Below are positions 17,119 through 25,865 of a DNA stretch of 64,000 nt, in pieces (position 1 is the first letter of the stretch; each line of letters starts with the position of its first letter). The position numbers and the translations under genes were made by a program. Where the stretch lies: the NCBI RefSeq assembly GCF_003669015.1, contig NZ_CP033069.1, forward strand, positions 3,606,501 to 3,670,500, read 5' to 3'. Below the pieces are notes generated by a model. The model made no database searches and was not told the DNA's origin. It saw only the letters and a list, made by a program, of their open reading frames with translations. This stretch comes from Acidovorax sp. 1608163 (GTDB lineage Bacteria > Pseudomonadota > Gammaproteobacteria > Burkholderiales > Burkholderiaceae_C).

Positions 17119-17735
17119 AGCTCGCCATCCTGGGTGCCAGCGGCGGCACGGGCCGAGAACTTGTGCAACAGGCGTTGGCGCGTGGCCATGAGGTCAGCGC
17201 GCTGGTGCGCGACCCCGCCCGCAGCGGGTTCGATCCGCACCCCCGATTGCGGCTTGTGCGCGTCGATGTCTACGACCCATCGTCGCTACGCCAGGCGCTG
17301 GGCGCCGATGTCACCTTGCTGTCCGCATTGGGCATCGGCAAGGGCGGGCGGCCTGGCGTGCTCACCGCAGGGGCACGCGCGGTGGTGGCCGCCAGACCGG
17401 CCCGCGTTATCTGGCTGGGTGCGTTCGGCACCGGGCAGACGGCAAGCCAAGGTGGCTGGGCCGTCCGCATGCTGCTGGCCCTGGTGTTGGGCAAAGAAGT
17501 GCCGGACAAGGTCGAGGCCGACACGACGGTGCTGCGCGCGGGCGGCACCGTCTTCCATGCGGGGCCGCTTGGTGAGGGGTCAGTGGCCACCTCACGGCGC
17601 ACCGTGGCACCCGATGTTGCGCCCCGCCGACTCTTCCCTGCCGGAGTCAGCAGGGCCACTGTCGCCGCAGCCATGCTCGACGAAGCCGAATCGCCGCGCT
17701 TCGCGGGTGCCCTTGCGGTGCCCTTGGCACGTTGA
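17115..17735 (+). CDS. NAD(P)-binding SDR/NmrA-like oxidoreductase
   Basis: A 206-residue atypical short-chain dehydrogenase. The Rossmann motif GASGGTGRELVQQALARGH lies at residues 8-26, followed by SALVRDPARSG (NADP-type basic residues after beta-2). The rest matches NAD(P)H-binding NmrA/YwnB-like proteins (VIWLGAFGTG; DKVEADTTVLRAGG). It starts within the stop of the IMPase-like gene (ATGA), so the two are coupled. The substrate is unknown; relatives respond to redox state or reduce small quinones and ketones. Confidence 0.88.
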   Translation: MKLAILGASGGTGRELVQQALARGHEVSALVRDPARSGFDPHPRLRLVRVDVYDPSSLRQALGADVTLLSALGIGKGGRPGVLTAGARAVVAARPARVIWLGAFGTGQTASQGGWAVRMLLALVLGKEVPDKVEADTTVLRAGGTVFHAGPLGEGSVATSRRTVAPDVAPRRLFPAGVSRATVAAAMLDEAESPRFAGALAVPLAR

Positions 17736-17916
17736 GGAATGCCGCGAGCCCGGCGGTCCTATTTCGGGACTGGATCGAAGCGAGGATGTCGTTGCGGGTG
17801 TCGTTGGAGAGGGTTGCGGTTGCGGAGGCCATGGGGCAACCATGACGCTGATCGGATTGGTAGCCTACAAGGCGTCGATTTTTTGAAGGGCGTTCCGCCA
17901 CACGACTGCCTCGGTA

Positions 17917-18105
17917 CTACAGCGCGTCATGCCGCGCCGGGGCTCTGACGATTGCTGCGCCCGATTCAGATATGTGCGCTTCAAGCAGCCGGCAAGCACG
18001 ACCGACGTCCCTCTCCCCGACGGCCGCCAGCAGCTGGCGGCGTTCGTGCTGGGGCGCAGGGTCATAGTCGACGCGAGCGGCGGTCGTGTGCATGTAACTC
18101 ATGCG
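17917..18105 (-). pseudogene. Possible GntR/FCD regulator C-terminal remnant
   Basis: On the minus strand the frame reads RMSYMHTTAARVDYDPAP, then HERRQLLAAVGERDVGRACR and LLEAHISESGAAIV. The pattern H-x3-LLAAV-x-RD-x2-A-x3-L-x-AHI resembles the last helices of the FCD domain of FadR-type GntR regulators. No HTH domain or start lies upstream, so this would be a leftover. The call rests on a short motif and is tentative. Confidence 0.35.
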
Positions 18106-18942
18106 CGATTCGTGGAGTATGTCGATGCTGGCGACAACACCATCGGACAGATCACCGGCATCGACTGCGCAGCCACGGCCTCGGACGGGCACAACGCCCT
18201 GGCCAAGCTGATGCTGCCTGAGGGCGAGACCCACTGCGCCATGCTCAATCGCCTGGACAAAGCAATCCGGCGGTACTAAGACACCGACGAGATAAACCCG
18301 CCATAGGGCGGGCTGGCGGGGTGGCCGTCAGGCTGGGATGGACAGACGCTCACAGAGTGGGCGCAATGATGCCTCGGGCGGAAAGTTGATCTGGGGGCGT
18401 GCCACGCTCTCCCGGTTGCTTCTCGGCATGACATTCGAACTCACCAGCGACAGCTCAGGGTTGGGAGCGGAAAGCCATTAATGCCAAGACCGGTCGCTCA
18501 CGCTGACTCTGCCCTGGTTGCATGGCTCGAACGACCGGTGTCGAAGGTTAAGCAGTCAATCAAGCAAGCGCCCTCCGTATGACTGCTTGCAGCAATCGTT
18601 GCCGGTCAGATCGCAAACAACAATGACAGGTGACAGCCTGAAGCAGCCATCAACACATCCAAAAGCCAGTACCCAATTACAAAATGCTGTGGCGATATCG
18701 CTCAGGCACGCCACAAGCGGAGGTGCGCATTTTCAGCGCCCTTGAGAAGCGGGAAAAACGCGCTCATGGGAAGCCGTTTGGATGCCTTGAACCAAGGGGT
18801 TTGACATGCATGTCATTTCAGGCGGGGCATACGAGGATTGCTGAAAAATTGCCCAAAATTTAAGCAAATTCGCTAGCAACAACGCCCTAGAAATCCATAA
18901 AAAATATACAAATCAATAACTTACGAGATTTTTTGCAAACCA

Positions 18943-18984
18943 AAAAATACAAAACTCAGTGAGAAAAATACAAAACTCCCCGAG
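18943..18984. repeat. 21-bp tandem repeat in rpoH upstream region
   Basis: Two adjacent 21-bp units share AAAAATACAAAACTC and then read AGTGAG or CCCGAG. They lie about 75-115 bp upstream of the CIRCE element. The 21-bp period equals two helical turns, which fits a protein binding both units on one DNA face. Confidence 0.6.
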
Positions 18985-19057
18985 AATCGACACTCGCCAA
19001 TGCAGCCACCGCCTTCGCCGCAATCCCATATGCCAACTGCGGGTGGGAACTTTGGCC

Positions 19058-19084
19058 TTAGCACTCTATCTATGAGAGTGCTAA
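19058..19084. promoter_or_regulatory. CIRCE element (HrcA operator) of rpoH
   Basis: TTAGCACTC-N9-GAGTGCTAA, an exact match to the CIRCE consensus including the nine-base spacer, 30 bp upstream of the rpoH start codon. In bacteria with HrcA this site mediates heat-relieved repression, usually of groESL or dnaK. Here it would place the heat-shock sigma factor itself under HrcA. Confidence 0.93.
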
Positions 19085-19114
19085 CATGATGCTATTGAGG
19101 AAAGGATTCCCGGC

Positions 19115-20056
19115 ATGACACTTTCATCTGGAACCGCAATCACTGCTGTGACACCCACCAGCCCCTGGGCGCTAGTCCCGGCCCTGGGCAACTTGGACGC
19201 CTACATTTCGGCGGTCAACCGCCTGCCCCTGCTGACGCAGGAAGAAGAGCAGACTTACGCCCGCCAACTCAAAGAAAACAACGATGTGGACGCTGCGGGC
19301 CGCTTGGTGATGTCGCACCTGCGCTTGGTGGTTTCCATTTCACGCCAGTACCTGGGGTACGGGTTGCCCCATGGCGATCTGATCCAGGAAGGCAATGTCG
19401 GCCTGATGAAGGCCGTCAAGCGTTTTGACCCTGACCAGGGCGTTCGGCTGGTGAGCTACGCCATGCACTGGATCAAGGCCGAGATCCATGAATACATTCT
19501 GAAAAACTGGCGCATGGTCAAGGTGGCGACCACCAAGGCCCAGCGCAAGCTGTTTTTCAATCTGCGCTCGATGAAACAGGGCTTCAAGGCCGATGCCAGC
19601 GCAGCTGATGCTGCCACGCACCGCGACACGCTGTCTGACCACGAAATCGATGTAGTGGCAGCACAGCTGAACGTGAAGCGCGAAGAGGTCATTGAGATGG
19701 AAACGCGCATGTCGGGTGGCGATGTGCTGCTGGACCCCACCCCTTCGGACGACAGCGAGCAAGCCTTTGGCCCGATTGCTTACTTGGCCGATGCATCGCA
19801 CGAGCCCACGGCCATGATTGAGTCGCGCCAACGCGATGTGCTGGCGTCTGACGGTATTGCCAATGCGCTGGCCAGCCTGGACGAGCGCAGCCGCCGTATT
19901 GTGGAAGAGCGCTGGCTGAAGGTGAACGACGATGGCTCTGGCGGCATGACGCTGCACGAGCTGGCGGCGGTTTACGGCGTGAGTGCTGAACGCATCCGGC
20001 AAATTGAAGTGGCTGCGATGAAGAAAATGAAGAAGGCTTTGACGGAACCCGCCTAA
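19115..20056 (+). CDS. rpoH: RNA polymerase sigma factor RpoH (sigma-32)
   Basis: A 313-residue heat-shock sigma factor; AGGAAAGGA lies about seven bases before ATG 19115. Region 1.2/2.1 (NLDAYISAVNRLPLLTQEEE), region 2 (SHLRLVVSISRQYLGYGLPH; DLIQEGNVGLMKAVKRFDP; WIKAEIHEYILKNWRMVKVA), the RpoH box QRKLFFNLRSMKQGF and region 4 (LHELAAVYGVSAERIRQIEV) are all present. It directs transcription of chaperone and protease genes. A CIRCE operator in the leader suggests that HrcA represses it under non-stress conditions. Length is slightly above the E. coli protein because of extended termini. Confidence 0.97.
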   Translation: MTLSSGTAITAVTPTSPWALVPALGNLDAYISAVNRLPLLTQEEEQTYARQLKENNDVDAAGRLVMSHLRLVVSISRQYLGYGLPHGDLIQEGNVGLMKAVKRFDPDQGVRLVSYAMHWIKAEIHEYILKNWRMVKVATTKAQRKLFFNLRSMKQGFKADASAADAATHRDTLSDHEIDVVAAQLNVKREEVIEMETRMSGGDVLLDPTPSDDSEQAFGPIAYLADASHEPTAMIESRQRDVLASDGIANALASLDERSRRIVEERWLKVNDDGSGGMTLHELAAVYGVSAERIRQIEVAAMKKMKKALTEPA

Positions 20057-20287
20057 GCCATTGAAGCAAGGTGCGAGTGGGGTACAGCGGGCATGCAGCG
20101 GCACTACCATTTGGGAGCCTTGCCGATAGACCCCACACAGGGCCCGCCAGGAACCTGTTGATGCTGATTGCGATGCCCCTGCGTGGTGGCTTCGCAAGCT
20201 AGTCAACAGATTTGGCGGGCTTTTCTTTGTGCGGTGCAAAGGCGCTTTGCCGTGTGCCGCACATTCATACACCTTGGAAGGAGCCCC

Positions 20288-21301
20288 ATGCATCCCGTGT
20301 TCTCTCGCCGCAGTGCCGTTGTCCTGGCGTTGACGGCATTGGCTTCGTCTTGTGCTCTGGCCCAAAAAGCCCCAGCCGTTGCAGCCCAGGCCCCCTGGCC
20401 TACCAAACCGCTGAAAATTGTGGTTGGCTTCCCACCGGGCTCTTCGCCCGACCTGACGGCTCGCACTTTTTCTGAGCCTTTGTCCAAGGCATTGGGGCAG
20501 CCGGTGCTGGTGGAAAACAAGGTGGGCGCAGGCGGCAACATTGGGGCCGATGCGGTGGCCAAGGCACGGGATGACCATACGATTGGCTTGATGATCAACG
20601 GCAACATGACGATTGCCAAGCTGATCAATGCCGCTGTGCCCTATGACCCGCAAAAGGACTTGGCACCGCTGACGCTGGTGGGCACATCGCCCCTGGTGCT
20701 GACGGCCCCGCTGAGCCAGCCCGGGGTGTCGGCCACCGCCGACGCCCGCGAGTTCATGGCCGCTGCACGCAGCGCAGGCGACAAATGGAGCTACGGCACG
20801 CCGGGCGTGGGCACAGTGGGCCACATTGGCACAGAGCTGCTGAAAGCGCGCAGCGGCATCAACCCGGTGCATGTGCCCTATGCAGGCTACCCACAGGTGG
20901 CCACCGCCATGCTGGGCGGGCAACTGCAGATGGCGCTGCTGCCCCCGGCGCTGGCGCAGGCGCAAGTCAAGGCAGGCAAGCTGCGGGCGATTGGGGTGAC
21001 ATCGGCAGGCCGCAGCGCGCTAGCGCCCGATGTACCCAGCCTGAGTGAGGCGGGCATCCAGGGCTTTGAGCTGGAAATTTGGAATGCTTTTGCCACCCCT
21101 GCCACCATGCCCAAGCACCTGCAGGTGCGGCTGGCCACCGTACTGGCAGAGATTGCACGCACCCCGGATGTGCGGGCCAAGCTGTTCCAGCAAGGCTGGC
21201 AAGTGGCTGGCACGTCCCCTGAGGGCCTGGCCAATCGCATCAAGGCGGATACGGCCACCCTGGGGCAGATCATTGCCCAGCGGGGCATCAAGGCAGATTG
21301 A
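20288..21301 (+). CDS. Bug/TctC-family tripartite tricarboxylate receptor
   Basis: A 337-residue periplasmic solute-binding protein. ATG 20288 follows AAGGAG by four bases and opens a signal peptide (FSRRSAVVLALTALASSCAL then AQ). Bug motifs are WPTKPLKIVVGFPPGSSPDL, NKVGAGGNIGADAVAKA, INPVHVPYAGYPQ and MLGGQLQMALLPPAL. Such proteins bind small carboxylates or aromatic acids. No tctAB membrane genes are nearby, as is usual for the many orphan Bug receptors of Burkholderiales, so the ligand cannot be inferred. Confidence 0.93.
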   Translation: MHPVFSRRSAVVLALTALASSCALAQKAPAVAAQAPWPTKPLKIVVGFPPGSSPDLTARTFSEPLSKALGQPVLVENKVGAGGNIGADAVAKARDDHTIGLMINGNMTIAKLINAAVPYDPQKDLAPLTLVGTSPLVLTAPLSQPGVSATADAREFMAAARSAGDKWSYGTPGVGTVGHIGTELLKARSGINPVHVPYAGYPQVATAMLGGQLQMALLPPALAQAQVKAGKLRAIGVTSAGRSALAPDVPSLSEAGIQGFELEIWNAFATPATMPKHLQVRLATVLAEIARTPDVRAKLFQQGWQVAGTSPEGLANRIKADTATLGQIIAQRGIKAD

Positions 21302-21371
21302 GCCCGGTAGTCCGGTGGGCCATGCCGATAGGCAGACCCCGCTACCAACGCTGTGCCAACCTGCTTTCGCC

Positions 21372-21983
21372 CTACTTTGACTCTTTGAGCAAGGTGGCCA
21401 CATCCGCCGCCAGGGCCGCGGCGCCGCTGCCGTAGCGGTGGTACACGCGCAGGCGGCCTGCAGTGTCGTACACGTAGCTGCCGGCCGAGTGGTCCATGGT
21501 GTAGCTGGTGGGCGTCTTGCCATCCACCTTCTTGTAGTAGATCTTGAAGTCCTTGGCCACAGCGGCCAGCTCTTGCGCATTGCCGCGCAGCGCCAGGAAG
21601 GTGGGGTCAAAGTTGGCCATGTAGGCCTTGAGCACTTCGGCGGTGTCACGCTCGGGGTCTACGGTCACGAAGATGCCTTGCAGGCGCTCACCATCCGCAC
21701 CCAGCGTGCGCTTGACCTCGGCCAGCTCCTGCATGGAAGTGGGGCAAACGTCCGGGCACTGGGTGAACCCGAAAAACACCACCACCACCTTGCCAGCAAA
21801 GTCTTTGAGGTGGCGCGGCTGGCCGTTGTGGTCGGTCAGGGGCAGGTCACGGGCGTACTCGGCGCCGGTGATATCTACCCCCTTGAACTCGGCCTTCTTC
21901 TCAGCACAAGCAGAAAAAAGTGCCGTAGCGCTTACCAATAAAGCGCTAGCAGCTATTATTTTTATAGCATTTCGTTTTTGCAT
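21372..21983 (-). CDS. SCO1/SenC copper chaperone for cytochrome oxidase
   Basis: A 203-residue membrane-anchored thioredoxin-fold protein that delivers copper to the CuA site of subunit II. The N-terminus ends in a lipobox (ALFSAC). The copper motif is FGFTQCPDVCPTSMQEL (CxxxC) and the conserved histidine lies in YTMDHSAGSY. It is the last gene of the haem A and oxidase assembly run, four bases after ctaB. The signal-peptide codons (about 5-20) are encoded by a copy of the dispersed palindromic repeat described at 21926-21968. Confidence 0.95.
   Translation of the reverse strand: MQKRNAIKIIAASALLVSATALFSACAEKKAEFKGVDITGAEYARDLPLTDHNGQPRHLKDFAGKVVVVFFGFTQCPDVCPTSMQELAEVKRTLGADGERLQGIFVTVDPERDTAEVLKAYMANFDPTFLALRGNAQELAAVAKDFKIYYKKVDGKTPTSYTMDHSAGSYVYDTAGRLRVYHRYGSGAAALAADVATLLKESK
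21926..21968 (-). repeat. Dispersed palindromic repeat, copy inside SCO1 gene
   Basis: On the minus strand GCTAT-N7-ATAGC is followed by TGCTAGCGCTTTATTGG and TAAGCGCTA, giving two small hairpins. Unlike the other copies in the window (43561, 44386, 46411, 54221, 55963), this one is within a reading frame and encodes the signal peptide of the SCO1 protein. Confidence 0.85.
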
Positions 21984-21987
21984 GGGG

Positions 21988-22881
21988 TCACATCACGTAA
22001 TGGTCTACCAGCAGCGCGGCAAACAGCACGCTCAGGTGAATCAGGGAGAAGCGGAAGGTCTTGCGGGCCAAGGCATCTGAGTAGTTGCGCCACAGCGCAA
22101 AGCCGTAGCCACAGAACCCGGCACTCAGCACCACGGCAAAGGCCAGGTAAATCCACGAGCTCATGCCGTACACAAACGGCATGAGGCAGCCTGCAAACAG
22201 GATCAGCGTGTACAGAAACACCTGCAGCCGCGTGAACTCATTGCCATGGGTGACGGGCAGCATGGGCAGGCCAGACTTGCGATAGTCCTCCACCCGGTAC
22301 AAGGCCAGCGCCCAGAAGTGCGGGGGCGTCCACAAGAAGATGATGAGGAACAGGATCAAGGCCTCGGGCCCCACATCCCCTGTGAGAGACGACCAGCCCA
22401 GCACCGGCGGCATGGCGCCCGATGCGCCTCCAATCACGATGTTTTGGGGCGTCAGCGGCTTGAGGATGACGGTGTAGATCACGGCATAGCCCACAAAGGT
22501 GGCAAAGGTGAGCCACATGGTCAGCGGGTTGATCCACACATACAGCAGCACCGAGCCAGCAGCGCACAACACCGCAGAGAACAGCAGGGTTTGCTGGTTG
22601 GACAGCTCGCCCTTGGCGGTGGGGCGCCAGGCGGTGCGCTTCATCTTGGCATCAATGCCCTGCTCCACGATGCAATTGAACGCTGCAGCGGCCCCGGCCA
22701 CCAGCCAGATGCCCACACAGGCCAGCGCCATGGTGCCCAATTGCGCTGCACTGGGCAGGCCGGGCACCGCCAGCACCATGCCGATCAGGGCGCAAAACAC
22801 AATCAACTGCACCACGCGCGGCTTGGTCAGCGCGTAAAACTGCGCGAATCGCGAAGGGGGGGAAACGGCAGCAACACTCAT
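21988..22881 (-). CDS. ctaB: Protohaem IX farnesyltransferase (haem O synthase)
   Basis: A 297-residue polytopic UbiA-family prenyltransferase that adds the hydroxyethylfarnesyl tail to haem B. The signature is [20 protein letters not shown] (the N-x3-D-x2-D-type site is [12 protein letters not shown]), and the second Asp-rich loop is near [19 protein letters not shown]. About nine membrane helices. It overlaps the stop of ctaA by ATGA, consistent with coupled synthesis of the haem O and haem A enzymes. Confidence 0.97.
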   Translation of the reverse strand: MSVAAVSPPSRFAQFYALTKPRVVQLIVFCALIGMVLAVPGLPSAAQLGTMALACVGIWLVAGAAAAFNCIVEQGIDAKMKRTAWRPTAKGELSNQQTLLFSAVLCAAGSVLLYVWINPLTMWLTFATFVGYAVIYTVILKPLTPQNIVIGGASGAMPPVLGWSSLTGDVGPEALILFLIIFLWTPPHFWALALYRVEDYRKSGLPMLPVTHGNEFTRLQVFLYTLILFAGCLMPFVYGMSSWIYLAFAVVLSAGFCGYGFALWRNYSDALARKTFRFSLIHLSVLFAALLVDHYVM

Positions 22882-24074
22882 GCAATCACTCTCGGCGCGC
22901 GCAATGGCGCAGACATCTCAGGCTGGCCCACTGCAGCACGGCTGGCGGCAAGGGCCCAGGTCAAAACCACCACCAGCGCCGCAGCGCCGCCAGTGTGCAA
23001 CACGGCAGCCACCAGCGGCCACCCCAGCACCACGTTAGACAGGCCCGTGGCAAGCTGCAGCCCAGCCAGCCCAGCCAGCCACTGCGCCTGTGCACGCAGC
23101 GCAGCAACGCGGCGCAGCCGCCAGGCCAGCCACACCAAAGCTGCCAGCACCAGGTAGGCCATCAGGCGGTGCACGTAGTGGATGGCCGTGAGCCCCGCAA
23201 AACTGATGTGGGAGCCGTCTTTGAGCAGGCCCAACTCGCGCCACACCTCAAAGCCCTGTGCAAAATCCATGGCTGGCCACCAACTGCCCTGGCAGGTGGG
23301 GAAGGTGGTGCAGGCCAGCACAGCGTAGTTGGTGCTGACCCAGCCGCCCAACACCACCTGTGCAGACACCAGTGCGGCCGTGGCCCACAACGCAGCGCGC
23401 AGCGGCCCCGGCAAGCCCACGCGCGCCACGCCCTGCGCCGCACGCGTGTGCTGCACGGCCTGCACGCACAGCAAGGCCAACAGCACCAAGCCACCGATGA
23501 GGTGCAAGGTGACGATGGCCGGAAACAGCTTCATGGTGACGGTGAGCGCACCAAAAGCCCCTTGCAGGCACACCCACAGCAAAGTGAAGGTAGGCCACCA
23601 TGGGCTGCCCCCCGGCGCGGGCCCCGCATGGGCCGTGGATGCCTTGGCGCGTTGCCAAGCGCGGTGCTGCACCCAGGCAGAAGCCGTCATGGCAATGATC
23701 AGCACGCCCACCCCGGTGGCCAGGTAGCGGTGGATCATCTCGACCCAGGCCTTGCGGTGGGTGACTGGGCCAGTGGGCATGGCATCTTGGGCTGCGGTGA
23801 TTTCTGCTTGGGCCCCCACCGGGCTGGCGCTGCCGTAGCAGCCAGGCCAGTCGGGGCAACCCAGGCCCGAATCGGTGAGGCGGGTGAAGGCACCAAACAG
23901 CACCAGGTCAAAGGTCAAGAACAGGGTGAGCACCGTCAAAGCTTGCAGGCGGCGCATGGGCGATGCCCCACGGTTACGCCAGCGCACCCAGGCCAGGGGC
24001 CCCAGGGCAATCAACAAGCCCAGCAGCATGAGCCTTGTCAGCGGAGCCAGGTCGTACAGCGGTTGGGCATCCAT
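22878..24074 (-). CDS. ctaA: Haem A synthase (COX15/CtaA)
   Basis: A 398-residue, eight-helix enzyme that oxidises haem O to haem A. I chose ATG 24074, two bases after the stop of the upstream gene. Conserved blocks are [19 protein letters not shown] near the N-terminus, [14 protein letters not shown] with its haem-ligand histidine, [27 protein letters not shown] and [16 protein letters not shown]. The cysteine pair usual for type-2 CtaA is seen in [10 protein letters not shown]. Confidence 0.96.
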   Translation of the reverse strand: MDAQPLYDLAPLTRLMLLGLLIALGPLAWVRWRNRGASPMRRLQALTVLTLFLTFDLVLFGAFTRLTDSGLGCPDWPGCYGSASPVGAQAEITAAQDAMPTGPVTHRKAWVEMIHRYLATGVGVLIIAMTASAWVQHRAWQRAKASTAHAGPAPGGSPWWPTFTLLWVCLQGAFGALTVTMKLFPAIVTLHLIGGLVLLALLCVQAVQHTRAAQGVARVGLPGPLRAALWATAALVSAQVVLGGWVSTNYAVLACTTFPTCQGSWWPAMDFAQGFEVWRELGLLKDGSHISFAGLTAIHYVHRLMAYLVLAALVWLAWRLRRVAALRAQAQWLAGLAGLQLATGLSNVVLGWPLVAAVLHTGGAAALVVVLTWALAASRAAVGQPEMSAPLRAPRVIA

Positions 24075-24075
24075 G

Positions 24076-24819
24076 TCAGGGCTTTCCGGGGCGGCCGGGC
24101 TCGTCCCAGGAGGCCGATGCACGCAGCAAGCGCTCCAGGTCTTTTTTGGCCTTGGCGGCGCCTGCGACATCCATGGGGGCCGGGAAACGCATCATCCAAT
24201 GACCCTGAGGGTCCACCACGTAGATGTGGTCGGGCAGTGCATGCCCGGGCGCGGGCGCCAGCCACTGGGCGAGCGCAGCGCCGTCCACACGGCGCACCTG
24301 CGCCTGCTGGAGGGCCGGGGCCAGCGCTGCGGGTGGTGTCTGCCCATCAGTGACCAGCCACACCCAGTCCACCCGGTCCTTTTCGCGGCCCACGCTCTCC
24401 CGCAACTGGCGCTGCAGGTACAGGTGCTTTTGGCAGTCTGCATCGCATTGGCTGCCCGCCACACTCACCAGCAGCCACTGGCCCTTGAGGTCTGGCAGCG
24501 TGCCTGGACTGCCATCCAGCGCCGTCGTGGGCAATGCGGGCATGGGGCGCTGAGGTTCGATCAGCTCGCCATAGTTCTTGCGCCCCTCGGGCCGGATGAC
24601 GTAGTAGGTGAAGTAAGACGCAATGACCGGAGCCGCGCAAATGAGCATGACCGCCAGCATCTTCCAGCGCCCATGGCGGGTGCGCTGCGCAGCATCCATG
24701 GCCCCGCCCGCTTCGGGCAGCGTGTGTATGGTCAGACCCAAAGGGTGCTCAGCCGCCACCGCTGGGGGCACGCTGGCGGCGTGGGCGAAAGAAGCGTCGG
24801 ACGATTTGGAACCAGACAT
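24076..24819 (-). CDS. Membrane-anchored thioredoxin-like oxidase assembly protein
   Basis: A 247-residue protein between SURF1 and CtaA. One membrane helix (KMLAVMLICAAPVIASYFTY) is followed by a periplasmic thioredoxin-like domain with SVAGSQCDADCQKHLY, a CxxxC motif like that of SCO proteins, and HIYVVDPQGHWMMRF. The usual SCO histidine context is not evident. It overlaps the 3' end of surf1 by 71 bp if ATG 24819 is used; ATG 24699 would avoid the overlap. A role in copper or redox handling of the oxidase is inferred from position. Confidence 0.85.
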   Translation of the reverse strand: MSGSKSSDASFAHAASVPPAVAAEHPLGLTIHTLPEAGGAMDAAQRTRHGRWKMLAVMLICAAPVIASYFTYYVIRPEGRKNYGELIEPQRPMPALPTTALDGSPGTLPDLKGQWLLVSVAGSQCDADCQKHLYLQRQLRESVGREKDRVDWVWLVTDGQTPPAALAPALQQAQVRRVDGAALAQWLAPAPGHALPDHIYVVDPQGHWMMRFPAPMDVAGAAKAKKDLERLLRASASWDEPGRPGKP

Positions 24820-25542
24820 AAAGGAGTGCAATCAGGCTGCAAAGCCCAAACCATTGAAATGCGTAACCATAGTGTTTATCGACGCCCGACGAGACCACAG
24901 GCCAGTCGCGCAACAGGCCTTCACTGGGATCCCCCAACTGAACCACCGAGAGCGTGAGAATGGGCCGCTGCATCTCTGCACCCATGGCCGCCAAGTCGAG
25001 ATTTTGCCGGATGCGGGAAGACCCCTGTGCGCTATCCCCCGCAACGAATTCGTACAAGCGCGAAGGCAAGGCCGCCACACGGCCCTGCACTTGCACCGGC
25101 CCTGTTGGGGTGTCTACCCTGGGCACCTGGGTGCGGTCTTGGAAATTGCGAGCCCCCCAGCCACGCTGCACCAGCACCACGGTTTTTTCATCGGGCAACA
25201 ACAACGGCGTCACCACATAAAAGCCTGGGCGGCCTTGCATCTGGCGGTTGTCCAGGTACACCGTGTGCTCAGGCAGCCACCGGCCTTGCAGCGTCACCGC
25301 GCGGTGCAGCAATGCCTCTGCGTCTGCAGCCATCGCCCCGCCCTCCCCAGCTTGTCACGCAAGGCCTGGCCGTCCAGCGCGGGCATGGCGGCACGGGCCT
25401 CCAAGGTGGCCTGGTAGGCGACCTTCTCGGCCGCCCGCCCCAACTGCCAGCGCCCTAGCGACGCAGTGACCCCCATGCCCACCAAGGCGGCCAGGGTAAT
25501 GAGAACAAAAAGCACACGCTGTGCACGCGGACGGGGTGTCAC
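24749..25542 (-). pseudogene. SURF1 family oxidase assembly protein, frameshifted as read
   Basis: SURF1 aids assembly of cytochrome oxidase subunit I. A GTG at 25542 opens VTPRPRAQRVLFVLITLAAL, VGMGVTASLGRWQLGRAAEK and DGQALRDKLGRAG. The frame is lost at the C4 run 25336-25339, and the rest continues in another frame as MAADAEALLHRAVTLQGRWL, VYLDNRQMQGRPGFYVVTPL, VVLVQRGWGARN and the C-terminal helix FQWFGLCSLIALLYVWFQIV. One extra G on the coding strand restores a single 264-residue protein (LGRAGAMAADAEAL). This may be a sequencing error. If real, the anchor helix is lost. Confidence 0.88.
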
Positions 25543-25557
25543 GGGATAATGGGCTCC

Positions 25558-25779
25558 ATGAAATATCTTGTCGTGTTGGCGTTTATCGGCATTGTGGCCA
25601 GCCTGGGCTCGGCGCTGTTCTTCATGATGCGCAATGGCCAAAGCGATGCCGCCAAAGGCAAGCGCATGGCCCGCGCACTGGCGGTGCGAGTGGGTCTGTC
25701 CATTGTGCTGTTTGTCTGCATTTTGGTGGCCTGGCAATTGGGCTACATCCAACCCACTGGGTTGCCAGCCACCCGTTAA
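25558..25779 (+). CDS. DUF2909 twin-transmembrane protein
   Basis: A 73-residue protein with two membrane helices (YLVVLAFIGIVASLGSALFF; LSIVLFVCILVAWQLGYIQ) joined by a basic loop with QSDAAKGKRMARALAVR. This is the DUF2909 pattern found beside cox genes in beta- and gammaproteobacteria. It is the only plus-strand gene in the oxidase cluster and is divergent from surf1, with 15 bp between starts. Function unknown. Confidence 0.88.
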   Translation: MKYLVVLAFIGIVASLGSALFFMMRNGQSDAAKGKRMARALAVRVGLSIVLFVCILVAWQLGYIQPTGLPATR

Positions 25780-25814
25780 GTGCCCCTCGGGCCGCCCCGA
25801 GGCAACACCGCACT

Positions 25815-25856
25815 GCCCAATGAAAAAAGCGCCTTGCGGCGCTTTTTTCATTGGGC
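25815..25856. terminator. Strong bidirectional terminator
   Basis: GCCCAATGAAAAAAGCGC and its complement GCGCTTTTTTCATTGGGC enclose a six-base loop, an 18-bp perfect stem with A/T runs on both sides. It sits between the converging DUF2909 gene and ctaE. Confidence 0.92.
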
Positions 25857-25865
25857 CAGCCAGAT

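Larger units (their letters stand above)
17736..19057. other. Long gene-poor stretch before rpoH
   Basis: About 1.3 kb without an intact gene. The first 500 bp contain a probable GntR-type remnant on the minus strand. From about 18830 to 18985 the sequence becomes strongly AT-rich (long A runs) and includes a 21-bp tandem repeat (18943-18984). That part is probably an extended control region for rpoH. Nothing else is recognisable in 18280-18830. Confidence 0.5.
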
